Below, one piece after another: positions 47,383-56,880 of a stretch of 64,000 nt of DNA (its first letter is position 1; each line of letters begins with the position of its first letter). The stretch spans positions 5,174,501 to 5,238,500 of the forward strand of contig NZ_CP133784.1 of NCBI RefSeq assembly GCF_034353875.1, in the 5' to 3' direction. This DNA comes from Pseudomonas sp. MH9.2. GTDB lineage: Bacteria; Pseudomonadota; Gammaproteobacteria; Pseudomonadales; Pseudomonadaceae. The position numbers and the translations under genes are program-made. The notes below the pieces were generated by a model. It was given only the letters and a program-made list of their open reading frames with translations. It had not been told where the DNA came from and searched no databases.

Positions 47383-47577
47383 TCAGTCGACGACCTGATC
47401 GAGCATTGCCATCACTTCATGATTGTTCAGAAGACCTTTTTCAACCAGGTTCTGTGCCAGCAAGGACAAAAACTTTGCGCTACGATGGCCTTCCAGACTC
47501 TTGAGTTCGGTCAGTGCGCGATACACTTTGTCCGATGTGCACAATCCCTCCGCATGGTGGGGATGCTGAGTCGGCAT
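47383..47577 (-). CDS. small helical protein, unknown function
   Basis: A 64-residue product, mostly helical and charged (SDKVYRALTELKSLEGHRSAKFLSLLAQNLVEKGLL), with an AAGGACG ribosome site upstream. It ends NHEVMAMLDQVVD. No family is recognised; the protein-like composition and ribosome site support it as real. Confidence 0.55.
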   Translation of the reverse strand: MPTQHPHHAEGLCTSDKVYRALTELKSLEGHRSAKFLSLLAQNLVEKGLLNNHEVMAMLDQVVD

Positions 47578-47723
47578 AGGGGCGTCCTTATTGTTATGAA
47601 GGCTGATGTCGTTGAGTAAGCGTTGCTGAAGAGCACCGTACTCACAACGATGACGTCAATAATGACGGACTCAAGCAAACACGCTGTCCCCCCAGCGACC
47701 TCCATCGAACTGATGTAGACGCT

Positions 47724-47763
47724 AAAAAAACAGCCCCGCCTTTTTGGGGGCAGGGCTATTTTT
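47724..47763. terminator. bidirectional terminator
   Basis: AGCCCCGCC pairs with GGGGCAGGGCT around a five-T loop with one mismatch, with seven As on the left flank and five Ts on the right. It serves the minus-strand Pro/Tyr-rich gene and can end transcripts from either side. Confidence 0.75.
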
Positions 47764-47770
47764 CAGAATG

Positions 47771-48157
47771 TTACCAGCGCCCAGGGCCGTCACCCCGGTA
47801 GCCTCGTTCATCCCTGTCATGACCATAATAGCCATGTGGACGACCGTAGTAGCCTGGCGGTGGGCCGTAATACCCAGGACGATAATAAACCGGGGCTGGA
47901 GCCACTACGACCGGCTGGTAGTACACCGGTGGCGGCGGTGCCTGATAGTAAACCGGTTGTGGTGCATAGACCGGTTGCGGTTCCACATAGACTGTCCGGG
48001 GTTGGTTGGATGACATCACGGCACCCGCCACGACGGCCCCGACCACGGCGCCTACCACTAGACCTGGACCACCCCAACCTCGCCCGTCTGCTGACGCTTG
48101 GCTTGCGATGGCTAGGGCACCTAACAACAAGGCAACCTTGGGGATGTGACGAATCAT
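47771..48157 (-). CDS. exported Gly/Pro/Tyr-rich repeat protein
   Basis: A 128-residue protein with a signal peptide (MIRHIPKVALLLGALAIASQASA) and a glycine-rich segment GLVVGAVVGAVVAGAVM that may be membrane-associating. The rest is low-complexity PVYxPQPVYYQ and GYYGPPPGYYGRPHG repeats ending in a charged DRDERGYRGDGPGRW tail. Such proteins occur in the envelope of many pseudomonads without a known job. GAGGAAT lies before the ATG at 48157. Confidence 0.75.
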   Translation of the reverse strand: MIRHIPKVALLLGALAIASQASADGRGWGGPGLVVGAVVGAVVAGAVMSSNQPRTVYVEPQPVYAPQPVYYQAPPPPVYYQPVVVAPAPVYYRPGYYGPPPGYYGRPHGYYGHDRDERGYRGDGPGRW

Positions 48158-48352
48158 GAGTATTCCTCGGCTTTCAACCCCGTTGTCGCGAGCCTGCGTT
48201 ACGCTCAGGCACTGCCACGGGATACTACTAAGACAGCGGTTTCGGAGAAATCTGCGAATCGCGTGAGTAAAGATTGTGTAAGTGTGTCCGGCGGCTATTA
48301 TCGCGGACTTGGCCGCGTTGGCAAAGGCCATTCTGTGCGCCGCAGGGCGAGG

Positions 48353-49006
48353 TTATTCAAGCTTTGCCAAACGCTCTTCCAGCGCCGTAATCCGCGCTTC
48401 GAGTTCGTCCAGACGCTCTGTCGAGGCCGACCCGCCACCGGCGCGTTCGGGCTGATTTTGTCGGGCCGCGAGAATAGCCTCGATGTCTTCCGGGTCACCG
48501 AGTGAGTGCATATATCGATCTTCACGCTGGCCGGATTGACGCGGCAACAACGTCGCCAGCCCTCGGGCGATCAAGCGTTCCAGTTGATGGGCGACTTGCT
48601 CGATATCTTCAAAGTCGTGCATGCGGTTGCTTCGAGTGAGCAATTCATTGACCGTTTGCGGGCCTCGCAGGAACAACAAACCACTCAAGATAACTTGTGC
48701 AGGCACTAATTCCAGGGCTTTATCAGCGCGATGCTCCCAGCGATCAGCACGGCTGCCCATCACCAACCGTGTTAAGCCACGGCCTTCGAGGGCGCGCAGA
48801 CTTTGGCCGACTTGGCCCTGAGTCAGGCTCATCACCGGTTCGCGGCTGGTTTTTTGATTGCAGGCAGTGACCAGCGCATTAAGGGTCAAGGGGTAGGTTT
48901 CGGGGTTGGTGGCCTTTTTTTCGATCAGGCAGCCGAGGATGCGAACTTCCACATTGTTGAGTTGCAGCTTATCGGCGGAGTCGGTAGACACGGGCTCGGT
49001 AGACAT
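48353..49006 (-). CDS. YceH-family (DUF480) protein
   Basis: A 217-residue soluble protein with two winged-helix repeats ([75 protein letters not shown]) and a C-terminal coiled coil [18 protein letters not shown]. The family is conserved in gammaproteobacteria and suspected of nucleic-acid binding, but its role is not settled. Confidence 0.9.
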   Translation of the reverse strand: MSTEPVSTDSADKLQLNNVEVRILGCLIEKKATNPETYPLTLNALVTACNQKTSREPVMSLTQGQVGQSLRALEGRGLTRLVMGSRADRWEHRADKALELVPAQVILSGLLFLRGPQTVNELLTRSNRMHDFEDIEQVAHQLERLIARGLATLLPRQSGQREDRYMHSLGDPEDIEAILAARQNQPERAGGGSASTERLDELEARITALEERLAKLE

Positions 49007-49124
49007 GGCGCTTTCCCTGGGCGTTTGAAGGCAACTAGCCTAGGGGCTCAGTGATATAAAAGACAAGCCGCTTTCGTGCGCCCTCCATGACTATAATCAC
49101 GTCACCTTCAATTCAGGATCTGCC

Positions 49125-49634
49125 ATGACTATTTCCTTGTACGCCGCTTCCGTCCCGGTTTTCAAACAAATGCTCACTGCTTTGAGTGACGTACTGGCCA
49201 AGGCTGAAGCCCATGCCACTTCAAAAAACATTGAACCTGACGCCTTGCTGCAAGCTCGCCTGTTCCCGGACATGTTCCAACTAATCCGTCAGGTACAAAT
49301 CGCAGCTGATTTCGCCAAAGGCGTATCCGCCCGTCTGGCGGGTATAGAGCCACCGAAGTTTGACGACACCGAAAAAACCTTCGCCGACCTGCAAGCCTTG
49401 ATCGCCAAGACCCTGGCCTTCATCGGTAGCATCAGCCCTGAGCTAATCAATGGCCAGGAAGGTCGCGAGATCGTCACGCGTCAGGGCACTCCTAAAGAGA
49501 AGCGCTTCGACGCTCAGACCTACCTGTTGGGTTATGGTCTGCCGCAGTTCTTCTTCCACATCACCACGACCTACGCCATCCTGCGCCACAACGGCGTTGA
49601 AGTCGGCAAGCGCGATTACATGGGCGCGTACTGA
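49125..49634 (+). CDS. DUF1993-family protein
   Basis: A 169-residue soluble, mostly helical protein. FKQMLTALSDVLAKAEAHA at the start and YGLPQFFFHITTTYAILRHNGVEVGKRDYMG at the end are the family's ends. DUF1993 proteins have a DinB/YfiT-like four-helix fold and may bind metal through histidines; the function is unknown. Confidence 0.88.
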   Translation: MTISLYAASVPVFKQMLTALSDVLAKAEAHATSKNIEPDALLQARLFPDMFQLIRQVQIAADFAKGVSARLAGIEPPKFDDTEKTFADLQALIAKTLAFIGSISPELINGQEGREIVTRQGTPKEKRFDAQTYLLGYGLPQFFFHITTTYAILRHNGVEVGKRDYMGAY

Positions 49635-49781
49635 TTCGTTGAGCGACCTGTTGGATTGACGCCAAGCCGTTGCACGAGATGTTTCGTGCCGCGGCTTTTT
49701 TATGCCCCGTGTCACGTGTAGATGTATTTACTGACAGATCGGTCCTTATGGCTTGATCTGCTTCGTTGTTCTGGAGTGTTC

Positions 49782-50936
49782 ATGTTGTTGCCTATTTTGC
49801 TGTTGTCGGCTGCCGGTTTTACGGTATTGACCACAGAGTTCGTCATCGTCGGCCTGTTGCCTGCGATAGCCCGTGACCTGGATATCTCGGTGTCTCAGGC
49901 CGGTTTGTTGGTGACGTTGTTTGCTTTCACCGTGGCCGCTTTCGGGCCCTTCCTCACGGCGTATTTTTCGCGCTTTGAGCGCAAACGTCTGTTTATCACC
50001 ATTTTGATCATGTTCGGTTTTTCCAACCTGTTGGCGGCATTGGCACCCAACATTGCCGTGATGGCGGTGGCGCGACTGATTCCCGCGCTCGGGCTGCCAG
50101 TGTTTTGGGCGCTGGCCAGTGAGACAGCAGTGGATATTGTGGGTCCGGAATACGCCGGGCGAGCCATTTCAAAGATTGGTTTCGGCATCGTCTGTGCGAC
50201 GGTATTCGGCATTCCGGTCGGGACATTGATTTCTGATGCCTGGGGGTGGCGTAGCGCGTTCGCCATCCTGGCGGTGGTAGCGTTCGCCAAAGCATTGCTG
50301 TTGTTGATCTACCTGCCCACGACGAATAAGCACAAAGAGCCGGTTTCATTGCTCGCGCAGTTCAAGATTTTACGTAGCCCATTGATGCTCGGGCATGTGC
50401 TGTTGTCGGTGCTGGTGTTCAGTGGCATGTTCACAGCCTATACCTATCTGGCGGACATGCTGGAACGTCTGGCCGGGTTCAATGGCACGGTGGTGGGCTG
50501 GTGTCTGATGGGATTTGGCGCGGTCGGCTTGCTGGGTAACTCGTTGGGTGGGCGCATGGTTGACCACCACCCATTGATTGCCAGCCTGTTCTTCAGTGCG
50601 TTCATGATCACCGGCATGGTGGCCGTGGTGCCTAGCATGCATTCGACGCTTGGTCTTGGTCTGGCGTTAGCCGTCTGGGGCATCACGCAGGCAGCGTTGT
50701 TCCTCGTCAGCCACGTTCGGTTGATGAAGGCGGCTCCCCATGCGCCCGCTTTTGCGGCTTCGTTGAACATTGCCGGGGCGAATCTGGGGATTGGCATTGG
50801 CGCGATCATCGGTGGGCAGGTAATCGACAACTTCGGTCTGGGCAGTCTGGGGTTTGCGGCGGCGGGGATTATCCTGCTGTCGATTCTGCTGGCGCTGCTG
50901 TTGATGTCCGCCAAGCCCGTACCTGTTTGGGCTTAA
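49782..50936 (+). CDS. MFS transporter (DHA1, arabinose/nucleoside efflux type)
   Basis: A 384-residue drug-H+ antiporter-1 type carrier with twelve helices. The start MLLPILLLSAAGFTVLTTEFVIVGLLPAIARDL and the cytoplasmic loop RFERKRLFI fit the AraJ/NepI-like exporters. The ATG at 49782 is preferred over one 60 bases upstream because the first helix begins there. Its last four bases overlap the end of a convergent LysR-type gene. Substrate unknown. Confidence 0.9.
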   Translation: MLLPILLLSAAGFTVLTTEFVIVGLLPAIARDLDISVSQAGLLVTLFAFTVAAFGPFLTAYFSRFERKRLFITILIMFGFSNLLAALAPNIAVMAVARLIPALGLPVFWALASETAVDIVGPEYAGRAISKIGFGIVCATVFGIPVGTLISDAWGWRSAFAILAVVAFAKALLLLIYLPTTNKHKEPVSLLAQFKILRSPLMLGHVLLSVLVFSGMFTAYTYLADMLERLAGFNGTVVGWCLMGFGAVGLLGNSLGGRMVDHHPLIASLFFSAFMITGMVAVVPSMHSTLGLGLALAVWGITQAALFLVSHVRLMKAAPHAPAFAASLNIAGANLGIGIGAIIGGQVIDNFGLGSLGFAAAGIILLSILLALLLMSAKPVPVWA

Positions 50937-51835
50937 TCAGACTGGATGAATAATCCGCGTCGAGCGCCCTCGGTAATGGCAACAATGCCTGGGTGCTTGA
51001 CCTTGCGTTCGACTGAGATCGCGTAGAAAGACTCGGTTACGGCGTTGGTCTGACCGATCATTTGCACCCCGTACTGCACCTGAACTTCATCGGCAATCAC
51101 GCTCGGGGCGATGAAAATCCCACTGCCGGATTTTCCGAAAGCCTTCATCAGCGCGCTGTCGTCGAACTCGCCGATAATCCGTGGTTGCACATTTTGCTCG
51201 GCAAACCAACGCATGAGGCGGTTGCGGATTACGGTTTCCTGTCCCGGAATCAATAGTGGCGCGCCTTGCAAGCCGTGAGGGAAATTCGGCCCATAGCGCT
51301 CGGCCAGCGCCTGAGTCGCGAAAAAGCTGATCCCGCATTCGCCCAGCTTCTGGCTATAGCCTTTGATGTCCATGTGCGAAGGCATTGGACTGTCGGAGAT
51401 CACAAGGTCCAAGCGCTGAATGGCCAGATCGGCCAGCAAGCGCTCAAGTTTGTCTTCGCGGCAGGTGATGCGGATTGGCTCGGCCAGCTGCATGGTCGGC
51501 GAAATCAGGCGGTACACAATCGACTTGGGCACCACATCTGCAACCCCGATGCGAAACAGGATTTGCTGCTCATTGGGCTGGGCGCGAAGCAGCGCTTCCA
51601 GTTCACCTCCAAGCTGAAACATTTGCTCGGCATAGGGCAGGGTAAGGCGACCTGCCTCTGTTAACTCCAATTGCCTACCCACCCGGCGAAACAAGTCGAT
51701 ACCGAAGGTTTGCTCCAGCAAACTGATCTGTCCGCTGATGGTCTGCGGCGTCAGGTTCAACTGCTCGCTAGCCCTTACGATGCTGCCGGTTTTAGCCACG
51801 ACCCAGAAGTAATGCAGCTGTCGATAATTAAGCAT
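50933..51835 (-). CDS. LysR-family regulator, NhaR-like
   Basis: A 300-residue regulator beginning [45 protein letters not shown], which strongly resembles NhaR, the Na+-responsive activator of nhaA. The ligand domain is LysR-type ([25 protein letters not shown]). It is divergent from the terC-type gene and convergent with an MFS exporter. No nhaA lies nearby, so its targets are uncertain. Confidence 0.88.
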   Translation of the reverse strand: MLNYRQLHYFWVVAKTGSIVRASEQLNLTPQTISGQISLLEQTFGIDLFRRVGRQLELTEAGRLTLPYAEQMFQLGGELEALLRAQPNEQQILFRIGVADVVPKSIVYRLISPTMQLAEPIRITCREDKLERLLADLAIQRLDLVISDSPMPSHMDIKGYSQKLGECGISFFATQALAERYGPNFPHGLQGAPLLIPGQETVIRNRLMRWFAEQNVQPRIIGEFDDSALMKAFGKSGSGIFIAPSVIADEVQVQYGVQMIGQTNAVTESFYAISVERKVKHPGIVAITEGARRGLFIQSD

Positions 51836-51986
51836 GAGCAGCCCGATTCGTAAAAACCGAAGTATACACGGCAAAAATACGAATTTTTCTGATGTGTTTG
51901 TCTCCCTAGAATGCAGCGCTATCGCCGGGTCTACTTACGCCCCGGAAATTCATTCAATTTTTCAGGCTGAATCAGGGTTCACTCAC

Positions 51987-52742
51987 ATGGAATATCTATT
52001 ACAACTGGCTGCAAGCCCTACCGCCTGGATCGCTTTGGCGACGCTGGTGGTGATGGAAATCGTGCTGGGCATCGATAACCTGATCTTCATCTCGATCCTG
52101 ACCAACAAGCTGCCAGAGCATCAACGTGCCAAAGCACGGCGTCTGGGGATCGGCATGGCCTTGTTCCTGCGTCTGGGCTTGCTCAGCACCATCGCCTATA
52201 TCGTGCAATTGACTGAGCCGGTGATCGAACTGTTTGGGCAGGTGTTCTCCTGGAAAGACATGATTCTGATTGCCGGTGGTCTGTTCCTGTTATGGAAAGC
52301 GACTACCGAAATTCACCACAACGTCGAAGCCAGGCATGAAGACGAGAAGGTGGCCTCTTCAGGCGTCACACTAGGCTTGGCTGCCGCCATCGGCCAGATT
52401 TTGATACTTGATATGGTGTTTTCCATCGACAGCATCATCACTGCCGTGGGCATGACCGAACACTTGCCGATCATGGTGATCGCTGTGGTGGCTGCCGTTG
52501 TGGTGATGCTGGTCGCGGCAGAGCCATTGGCGAAGTTCATCAATGACAATCCGACCGTTGTGATGCTGGCGCTGGGTTTCTTGATCATGATCGGCATGAC
52601 ACTGATCGCCGAGGGCTTTGGTGCGCACGTTCCGAAGGGCTATGTCTACGCGGCGATGACGTTCTCAGCGGTAATCGAAGGTCTGAATATGCTGTCGCGC
52701 AGGTCGAAGCTCAAGGCGAAGTCGAAGGCCGTGGCTGTCTGA
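51987..52742 (+). CDS. TerC-family membrane protein
   Basis: A 251-residue inner-membrane protein with seven helices. [21 protein letters not shown] and [16 protein letters not shown] are the two acidic signature segments of TerC/Alx proteins, which are linked to Mn2+ or other metal export. The ATG at 51987 begins [20 protein letters not shown]. No yybP-ykoY (Mn2+) riboswitch pattern is evident in the 150 bp upstream. Confidence 0.92.
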   Translation: MEYLLQLAASPTAWIALATLVVMEIVLGIDNLIFISILTNKLPEHQRAKARRLGIGMALFLRLGLLSTIAYIVQLTEPVIELFGQVFSWKDMILIAGGLFLLWKATTEIHHNVEARHEDEKVASSGVTLGLAAAIGQILILDMVFSIDSIITAVGMTEHLPIMVIAVVAAVVVMLVAAEPLAKFINDNPTVVMLALGFLIMIGMTLIAEGFGAHVPKGYVYAAMTFSAVIEGLNMLSRRSKLKAKSKAVAV

Positions 52743-52807
52743 GTGTGAGGGTTTGTTGCGGGTGAAAGTCCAAGGGTCGGTGTGGAGTTTTCCATTACCG
52801 GCCTTTT

Positions 52808-52990
52808 TCAACGCAAGCGGAAGGAGTTTGAAGTGGAGTGATCGTGCCTGGTCTCGATATTCGCGGGGTTTTCGTGTTCGATTTCACGGTGATGATGCCG
52901 GCGAGAAATGCGCATCACCCCCCACAGCATGGCTGCGGCGACTGCCAGCCAAGCGGCTATCAGCATTGCAATTGTTATTTCCGGGCCCAT
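52808..52990 (-). CDS. small single-span membrane protein
   Basis: A 60-residue product. One hydrophobic helix (IAMLIAAWLAVAAAMLWGVMRI) is followed by a basic, His-rich tail (SRRHHHREIEHENP). A GAGG ribosome site precedes the ATG at 52990. No family is recognised. It is convergent with the TerC gene. Confidence 0.55.
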   Translation of the reverse strand: MGPEITIAMLIAAWLAVAAAMLWGVMRISRRHHHREIEHENPANIETRHDHSTSNSFRLR

Positions 52991-53203
52991 ACGTGCCTCT
53001 GCTGTTTTCAGCGTCTCTGTGCATCTGACTGACAGTCTAGTACTGCGCATGTTTCCAACAATTGACTAATGGTCTGCAATGCATGATCGATTTGATCTAT
53101 GTAAGGCAAAAGTCCGCACTAAATGAACTATGCCGAAGGCTTGAGCCGACCTATGATCAGGGTCCGAGCCGGGTCGCGGATTGCCCGGCGCTTGTTGAAG
53201 TGA

Positions 53204-53899
53204 GTGAAAATGCTGCTGGTATTACCTCGAATTCTTGCCGCTCGCTCGAAGCGGATGTACCTGGCCCTTGCCCTTCTATCGACCCTGACTGCCTGCGCTG
53301 GCAGCGTGGCCCCTGGGATCCAGCGTTTACCTGATCGGGTTGAGCTCAATTCGGTACCGTTCTTCAAAGGCAACGTTTACCAAAGCGGGCCAGGGGTATT
53401 GGCCAGCATGTTGTCGCAACAAGGGGTGATTATCACGCCTGGATTGCTGGACAAGCCCCTGCATTTGCCAGGTGGCGAAGCCAAGCTCGAGCAAAATATG
53501 CAGGCCGTGGCGCGTGGGTACGGATTTATGGTCTATCCCCTCGATGGGGAATTACAGGACCTGCTGACTCAGGTGTCGGCGGGATACCCCGTCATGCTGC
53601 GTTACACCGATGGCTCGGCCTGGTGGGCGGAGCCCCGTTACGCGGTGCTGATAGGCTACAACCGCAACAAGCAGACGGTCCTGCTGCACTCGGGCATGAA
53701 CCGTCGTCAGTTGATGAGTTTCAGCAGCTTTACTTCTGCCTGGAAAGACGCAGGCAGTTGGGCTGTACTGGTGCAAGGTCCACGGCAGATCCCGGCGCAA
53801 GTCGACCAGCCGCGCTGGCTGAACGCGGCGAATGATTTGACCCAGGCTGGACAAGCGCAAGCGGCAGGCGAAGCGACCAAGGCATTAAAGGCGCGATAA
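53204..53899 (+). CDS. degenerate C39-like (PA2778-type) lipoprotein
   Basis: A 231-residue exported protein with a lipobox (LLSTLTAC, Cys31). The body follows the PA2778-type cysteine peptidase plan: VELNSVPFFKGNVYQSGPGVLASMLSQQG, then RYAVLIGYNRNKQTVLLHSG and a C-terminal helical piece. The family's catalytic Cys in YQCGP is Ser61 here, and the catalytic His before the AV-IGY strand is Arg145. Each change needs one base. It is therefore likely inactive as a peptidase and may be a binding protein. The GTG at 53204 or the ATG at 53210 could be the start. Confidence 0.8.
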   Translation: MKMLLVLPRILAARSKRMYLALALLSTLTACAGSVAPGIQRLPDRVELNSVPFFKGNVYQSGPGVLASMLSQQGVIITPGLLDKPLHLPGGEAKLEQNMQAVARGYGFMVYPLDGELQDLLTQVSAGYPVMLRYTDGSAWWAEPRYAVLIGYNRNKQTVLLHSGMNRRQLMSFSSFTSAWKDAGSWAVLVQGPRQIPAQVDQPRWLNAANDLTQAGQAQAAGEATKALKAR

Positions 53900-53922
53900 A
53901 TAGCACCGACTGAAATAATAAA

Positions 53923-53945
53923 ACGGCGCCCTCGGCGCCGTTTTT
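53923..53945. terminator. bidirectional terminator between the C39-like and PuuB-like genes
   Basis: ACGGCGCC-ctc-GGCGCCGT, a perfect 8-bp stem with As on the left and five Ts on the right. It separates two convergent genes. Confidence 0.88.
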
Positions 53946-53958
53946 ATTGGAAGGCTGC

Positions 53959-55242
53959 TCAAAAGCCAAACTTGTCCCGCAGGGCGTAGTACCAAGCGCC
54001 CAGCGCCGTCAACGGTGTACGCAACAACTGGCCGCCAGGGAAGGGATAGTGGGGCAGGTCGGCAAAGGCATCAAAACGCTCTGCCTGCCCACGCAACGCT
54101 TCGGCCAATACCTTGCCGGCCAGGTGGGTATAGGTCACACCGTGACCGCTACAGCCTTGTGAGTAATAGATGTTGTCGCCCAGACGACCGACTTGTGGCA
54201 AACGCGACAGCGTCAGCAGGAAATTTCCGGTCCAGGCGTAATCAATTTTTACGTCCTTGAGCTGCGGAAAGGCTTTAAGCATCTTCGGCCGGATGATCGC
54301 TTCAATATTGGCCGGGTCCCGCGCGCCGTACACCACGCCGCCGCCAAAAATAAGGCGTTTGTCAGCGGACAGTCGATAGTAGTCGAGCAGGTAATTACAG
54401 TCTTCAACACAATAGTCCTGCGGCAACAGCGTCCTCGCCAGCGCCTCACCCAGCGGCTCGGTGGTGATCACCTGAGTACCGCAAGGCATCGACTTGGCCG
54501 CCAGCTCCGGCACCAGATTACCCAGGTAAGCGTTGCCGGCTACGATGACAAACCTGGCTCGGACTCGACCGTGTTCGGTATACACGACTGGATTGGCGCC
54601 GCGCTCGATTCGAATCGCCGCCGACTGCTCATGAATCACACCGCCCAGCGACTCCACCGCAGCAGCCTCACCCAACGCGAGGTTCAAGGGATGGACATGA
54701 CCGCCGCTCATGTCGAGCATGCCGCCGATATACTCATCACAGGCCACCACCTCGCGAATACGGCGCTTGTCCATCAGTTCCAGCTGAGTGTGTCCGTATC
54801 GCTCCCAGAGCTTCTTCTGTGCTTCCAGGTGGCCCATCTGCTTGTTGGTGATGGCTGCAAACACGCCGCCATCCTTCAGGTCGCATTGAATCTGATACTT
54901 GGCCACCCGATCACGAATGATCGCGGCACCTTCAAATGCCATTTGCCCCAGCAGTTGCGCCTGCTTGGGCCCGACTGTGCGCTCGATCACGTCGATGTCG
55001 CGGCTATAGCTGTTGACGAGCTGTCCGCCATTACGCCCCGATGCACCAAAGCCGACTTTGGCAGCCTCAAGCACCGTCACACGAAACCCGTGCTCCAGCA
55101 AAAACAGCGCACTGGAAAGCCCGGTATAACCTGCGCCAATCACGCAGACATCGGTTTCCACCTCACCTTCCAGTCGAGGGCGCTCAGGCACCGCGTTCGC
55201 AGACGCTGCGTAATAAGACTGTGGGTAAGGAGTGTTCGCCAT
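53959..55242 (-). CDS. FAD-dependent gamma-glutamylputrescine oxidase-like protein (PuuB type)
   Basis: A 427-residue flavoprotein. The N-terminal PYPQSYYAASAN and the FAD motif CVIGAGYTGLSSALFLLEHGFRV, then GFGASGRNGGQLVNSYSRD, are characteristic of PuuB-like enzymes in polyamine breakdown. The C-terminal YYSQGCSGHGVTYTHLAGKVLAEAL closes the FAD site. It probably oxidises a gamma-glutamylated amine or similar secondary amine. No other puu gene is visible nearby, so the exact substrate is open. Confidence 0.9.
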   Translation of the reverse strand: MANTPYPQSYYAASANAVPERPRLEGEVETDVCVIGAGYTGLSSALFLLEHGFRVTVLEAAKVGFGASGRNGGQLVNSYSRDIDVIERTVGPKQAQLLGQMAFEGAAIIRDRVAKYQIQCDLKDGGVFAAITNKQMGHLEAQKKLWERYGHTQLELMDKRRIREVVACDEYIGGMLDMSGGHVHPLNLALGEAAAVESLGGVIHEQSAAIRIERGANPVVYTEHGRVRARFVIVAGNAYLGNLVPELAAKSMPCGTQVITTEPLGEALARTLLPQDYCVEDCNYLLDYYRLSADKRLIFGGGVVYGARDPANIEAIIRPKMLKAFPQLKDVKIDYAWTGNFLLTLSRLPQVGRLGDNIYYSQGCSGHGVTYTHLAGKVLAEALRGQAERFDAFADLPHYPFPGGQLLRTPLTALGAWYYALRDKFGF

Positions 55243-55425
55243 CCTGCAACCTCTGTTTTATATTTTTTACGGATGCCGAGATGCTACCTGAGAAAAAAAA
55301 CCTCGACCAGTGAGCGGTGAGATCACAGGCAGAGGACGATCCGTAAAAAATACGCATATTCATGGAGTTAGCGCGAAAAAGGTGTTGACACGAATCCATA
55401 TATCCGTAGAATGCCGACCCACAGC

Positions 55426-55502
55426 AGGCGCGTAGCTCAGTTGGTTAGAGCACCACCTTGACATGGTGGGGGTCGCTGGTTCGAGTCCAGTCGCGCCTAC
55501 CA
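55426..55502 (+). tRNA. tRNA-Val (GAC)
   Basis: A 77-base cloverleaf with CCA encoded. Acceptor arms AGGCGCG and CGCGCCT pair, the anticodon stem is CCACC/GGTGG around loop TTGACAT (anticodon GAC), and the T arm is GCTGG-TTCGAGT-CCAGT. It is the insertion target of the island that follows. Confidence 0.97.
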
Positions 55503-55567
55503 AACAAAATCCGCTCCTGCTGGCGGTCTAGAAGGGTCAACCGAAAGGTTGGCCCTTTTTTGTTGTT
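55454..55567 (+). repeat. direct repeat, left copy (attL-like), tRNA-Val 3' part plus terminator
   Basis: 114 bases from the anticodon stem through the tRNA end and its terminator. The copy at 59593-59705 differs by one deleted G and two substitutions. Integrases of genomic islands often insert at tRNA 3' ends and recreate them, so this is the probable left boundary of a 4.1-kb element. Confidence 0.85.
55532..55562 (+). terminator. terminator of tRNA-Val
   Basis: AAGGGTCAACC pairs with GGTTGGCCCTT around a GAAA loop and is followed by a run of six Ts. The same hairpin occurs in the right copy of the repeat. Confidence 0.85.
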
Positions 55568-55616
55568 GGCGTTTGGAAAAACTTTGGAAATATTTTGGAA
55601 AAACGAACCAGCGGTA

Positions 55617-56042
55617 TCAGTATTTCAAGTCTGCTCCGACGGTCTGGTATTCGATAGTCTTCTCGGTGTGTCCCTCCTGATAATGCCGCGTCATCTTCGC
55701 ATCCGAATGCCCTAGACGTGCCTGGACGTATTCCTCAGGAAACTCTTGCTGCTCGTAAAGCCATGAGCCCAAAGCGCGAACTTCGTGGAAAGTGGGTCGC
55801 TCAGCCGGCCCAATGTGATCGTAAGCATGCGCGGCGTCTCTTGCCTTGGTGAACTCCTTGGTCAGATAGTCAGGCGTGACTGATGACCAATGCTCCTTGG
55901 CTTCCACTTGTTCGCGCCGCCGGGACTTCGTTTTGTAATGGATGAGAAATGGAGAGACGATAGGAGATCGTAGGCACTCCAGTACAACCTCCCTCAACGA
56001 CTGCCCCATTACAATTTCAAGGTGTATCGGGTTTTCGTAACC
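55617..56042 (-). pseudogene. tyrosine-recombinase (phage integrase) C-terminal remnant
   Basis: The visible part reads as the C-terminal catalytic half of an integrase: SVTPDYLTKEFTKARD, then the FHEVRALGSWLYEQQ box (His and Arg of the active site), ARLGHSDAKMTRHYQ with the second His and the nucleophile Tyr. The N-terminal core-binding domain and first active-site Arg are missing. The frame enters through codons that overlap the end of a small upstream gene. It lies 50 bp from the att-like repeat, the usual place for an island integrase. It is not expected to be active. Confidence 0.82.
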
Positions 56043-56224
56043 TTGGGTTTTACCGGGGGATATACGTGGCTCACGCGGGTGCGCTGCTTGTACGCAAGCT
56101 CGCTTGGCTCGTCTTTGTCGATCCAGACACCAGCGAATATCGATGGGGCAATTTCTACCAGGCGCTTGCTGAGCTTCTTCTCGATGCGGGCCTTCATCAC
56201 TGCAATCCCGAGTAGATGCGCCAT
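56009..56224 (-). CDS. small phage-type protein, probably truncated
   Basis: A 71-residue product starting MAHLLGIAVMKARIEKKLSKRLVEIAPSIF and continuing VWIDKDEPSELAYKQRTRVSHVY. It looks like the N-terminal part of a conserved Pseudomonas phage protein whose C-terminus has been replaced: after VYPPVKP the sequence runs into the integrase fragment in another frame. A deletion joining the two genes is the simplest reading. Function unknown. Confidence 0.5.
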   Translation of the reverse strand: MAHLLGIAVMKARIEKKLSKRLVEIAPSIFAGVWIDKDEPSELAYKQRTRVSHVYPPVKPKVTKTRYTLKL

Positions 56225-56328
56225 GCCATTCAGGCGAGGGCGATCACGGTGTCACTACCCAAGCAGCACGTCCTCGGCATCATTGAAGCTTTGGATCGCC
56301 TTAGCCTTAGCCTCAACGCCAGCCTCGC

Positions 56329-56532
56329 TCAATGGAGAATCCTTCGACTCTCTCCAATCCTGATTCGATCAAGCGCCCGGTTTAATGCGTCCAAGGCGTC
56401 GAGGAGAGCTTTCGCCTCAGCCTCTCGACCATCTCCCCAAAGGCGTTCCGCCATTTTGTTCAGGGCCTGGATAGAGCGCTCAATTTCAGCAGCAGTCGCT
56501 GCAACTTTACTTTCCGGTTGTTTCTTCGGCAT
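56329..56532 (-). CDS. small helical protein of the island (1)
   Basis: A 67-residue, charged, probably all-helical product (ATAAEIERSIQALNKMAERLWGD; ALLDALDALNRALDRIRIGES). It has a weak ribosome site (AAGGG). It belongs to a run of three small minus-strand genes of similar size and style, which may be translated together. No family is recognised. Confidence 0.5.
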   Translation of the reverse strand: MPKKQPESKVAATAAEIERSIQALNKMAERLWGDGREAEAKALLDALDALNRALDRIRIGESRRILH

Positions 56533-56621
56533 TCAGTAACCCTTCTGCAGGGTATTGCTTTGTCTTTCAATTTTTAGTGCGAATACGTCGCCCACCAAAA
56601 TGCTTGGGCTAGGATCGCGAG

Positions 56622-56849
56622 CTATTCAGCCTTCCCCCGCACAATCCTTCCCGCCTTCACCTCATCCGCAAGCGCCGCCAGCCGATCTGCTTCCTCATAT
56701 AGCTTCGCAATTAGCTTTAGCGCAGCGACAACATAGGCATCCCCGCAGCTCTTGGTAATTTCGAGTACTTCAGACGCTGCCTGCTCCAGGCTCAGCGCTG
56801 CGTCTTTGAGTTCGCGATTCAGCTCTTGCGTTGGTCTGTTGAGTCCCAT
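56622..56849 (-). CDS. small helical protein of the island (2)
   Basis: A 75-residue product with a perfect AGGAGGT ribosome site seven bases before the ATG, so it is very likely expressed. It is helical with heptad-like spacing (NRELKDAALSLEQAASEVLEI; ALKLIAKLYEEADRLAAL) and ends VKAGRIVRGKAE. Its ending and overall plan resemble the next gene upstream, suggesting an old duplication. No function is assigned. Confidence 0.68.
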   Translation of the reverse strand: MGLNRPTQELNRELKDAALSLEQAASEVLEITKSCGDAYVVAALKLIAKLYEEADRLAALADEVKAGRIVRGKAE

Positions 56850-56880
56850 TTCGACCTCCTACAAATCCCCAGCGCGCCAA

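Noticed and set aside
51836..51986. Possible yybP-ykoY manganese riboswitch ahead of terC
   Set aside because: I looked for the characteristic paired GGGGAGUA-like and CUG segments and did not find a convincing fold.
54193..55320. Plus-strand 375-codon frame over the PuuB-like gene
   Set aside because: Antisense of a conserved flavoprotein, rich in His/Arg/Gln as shadows usually are.
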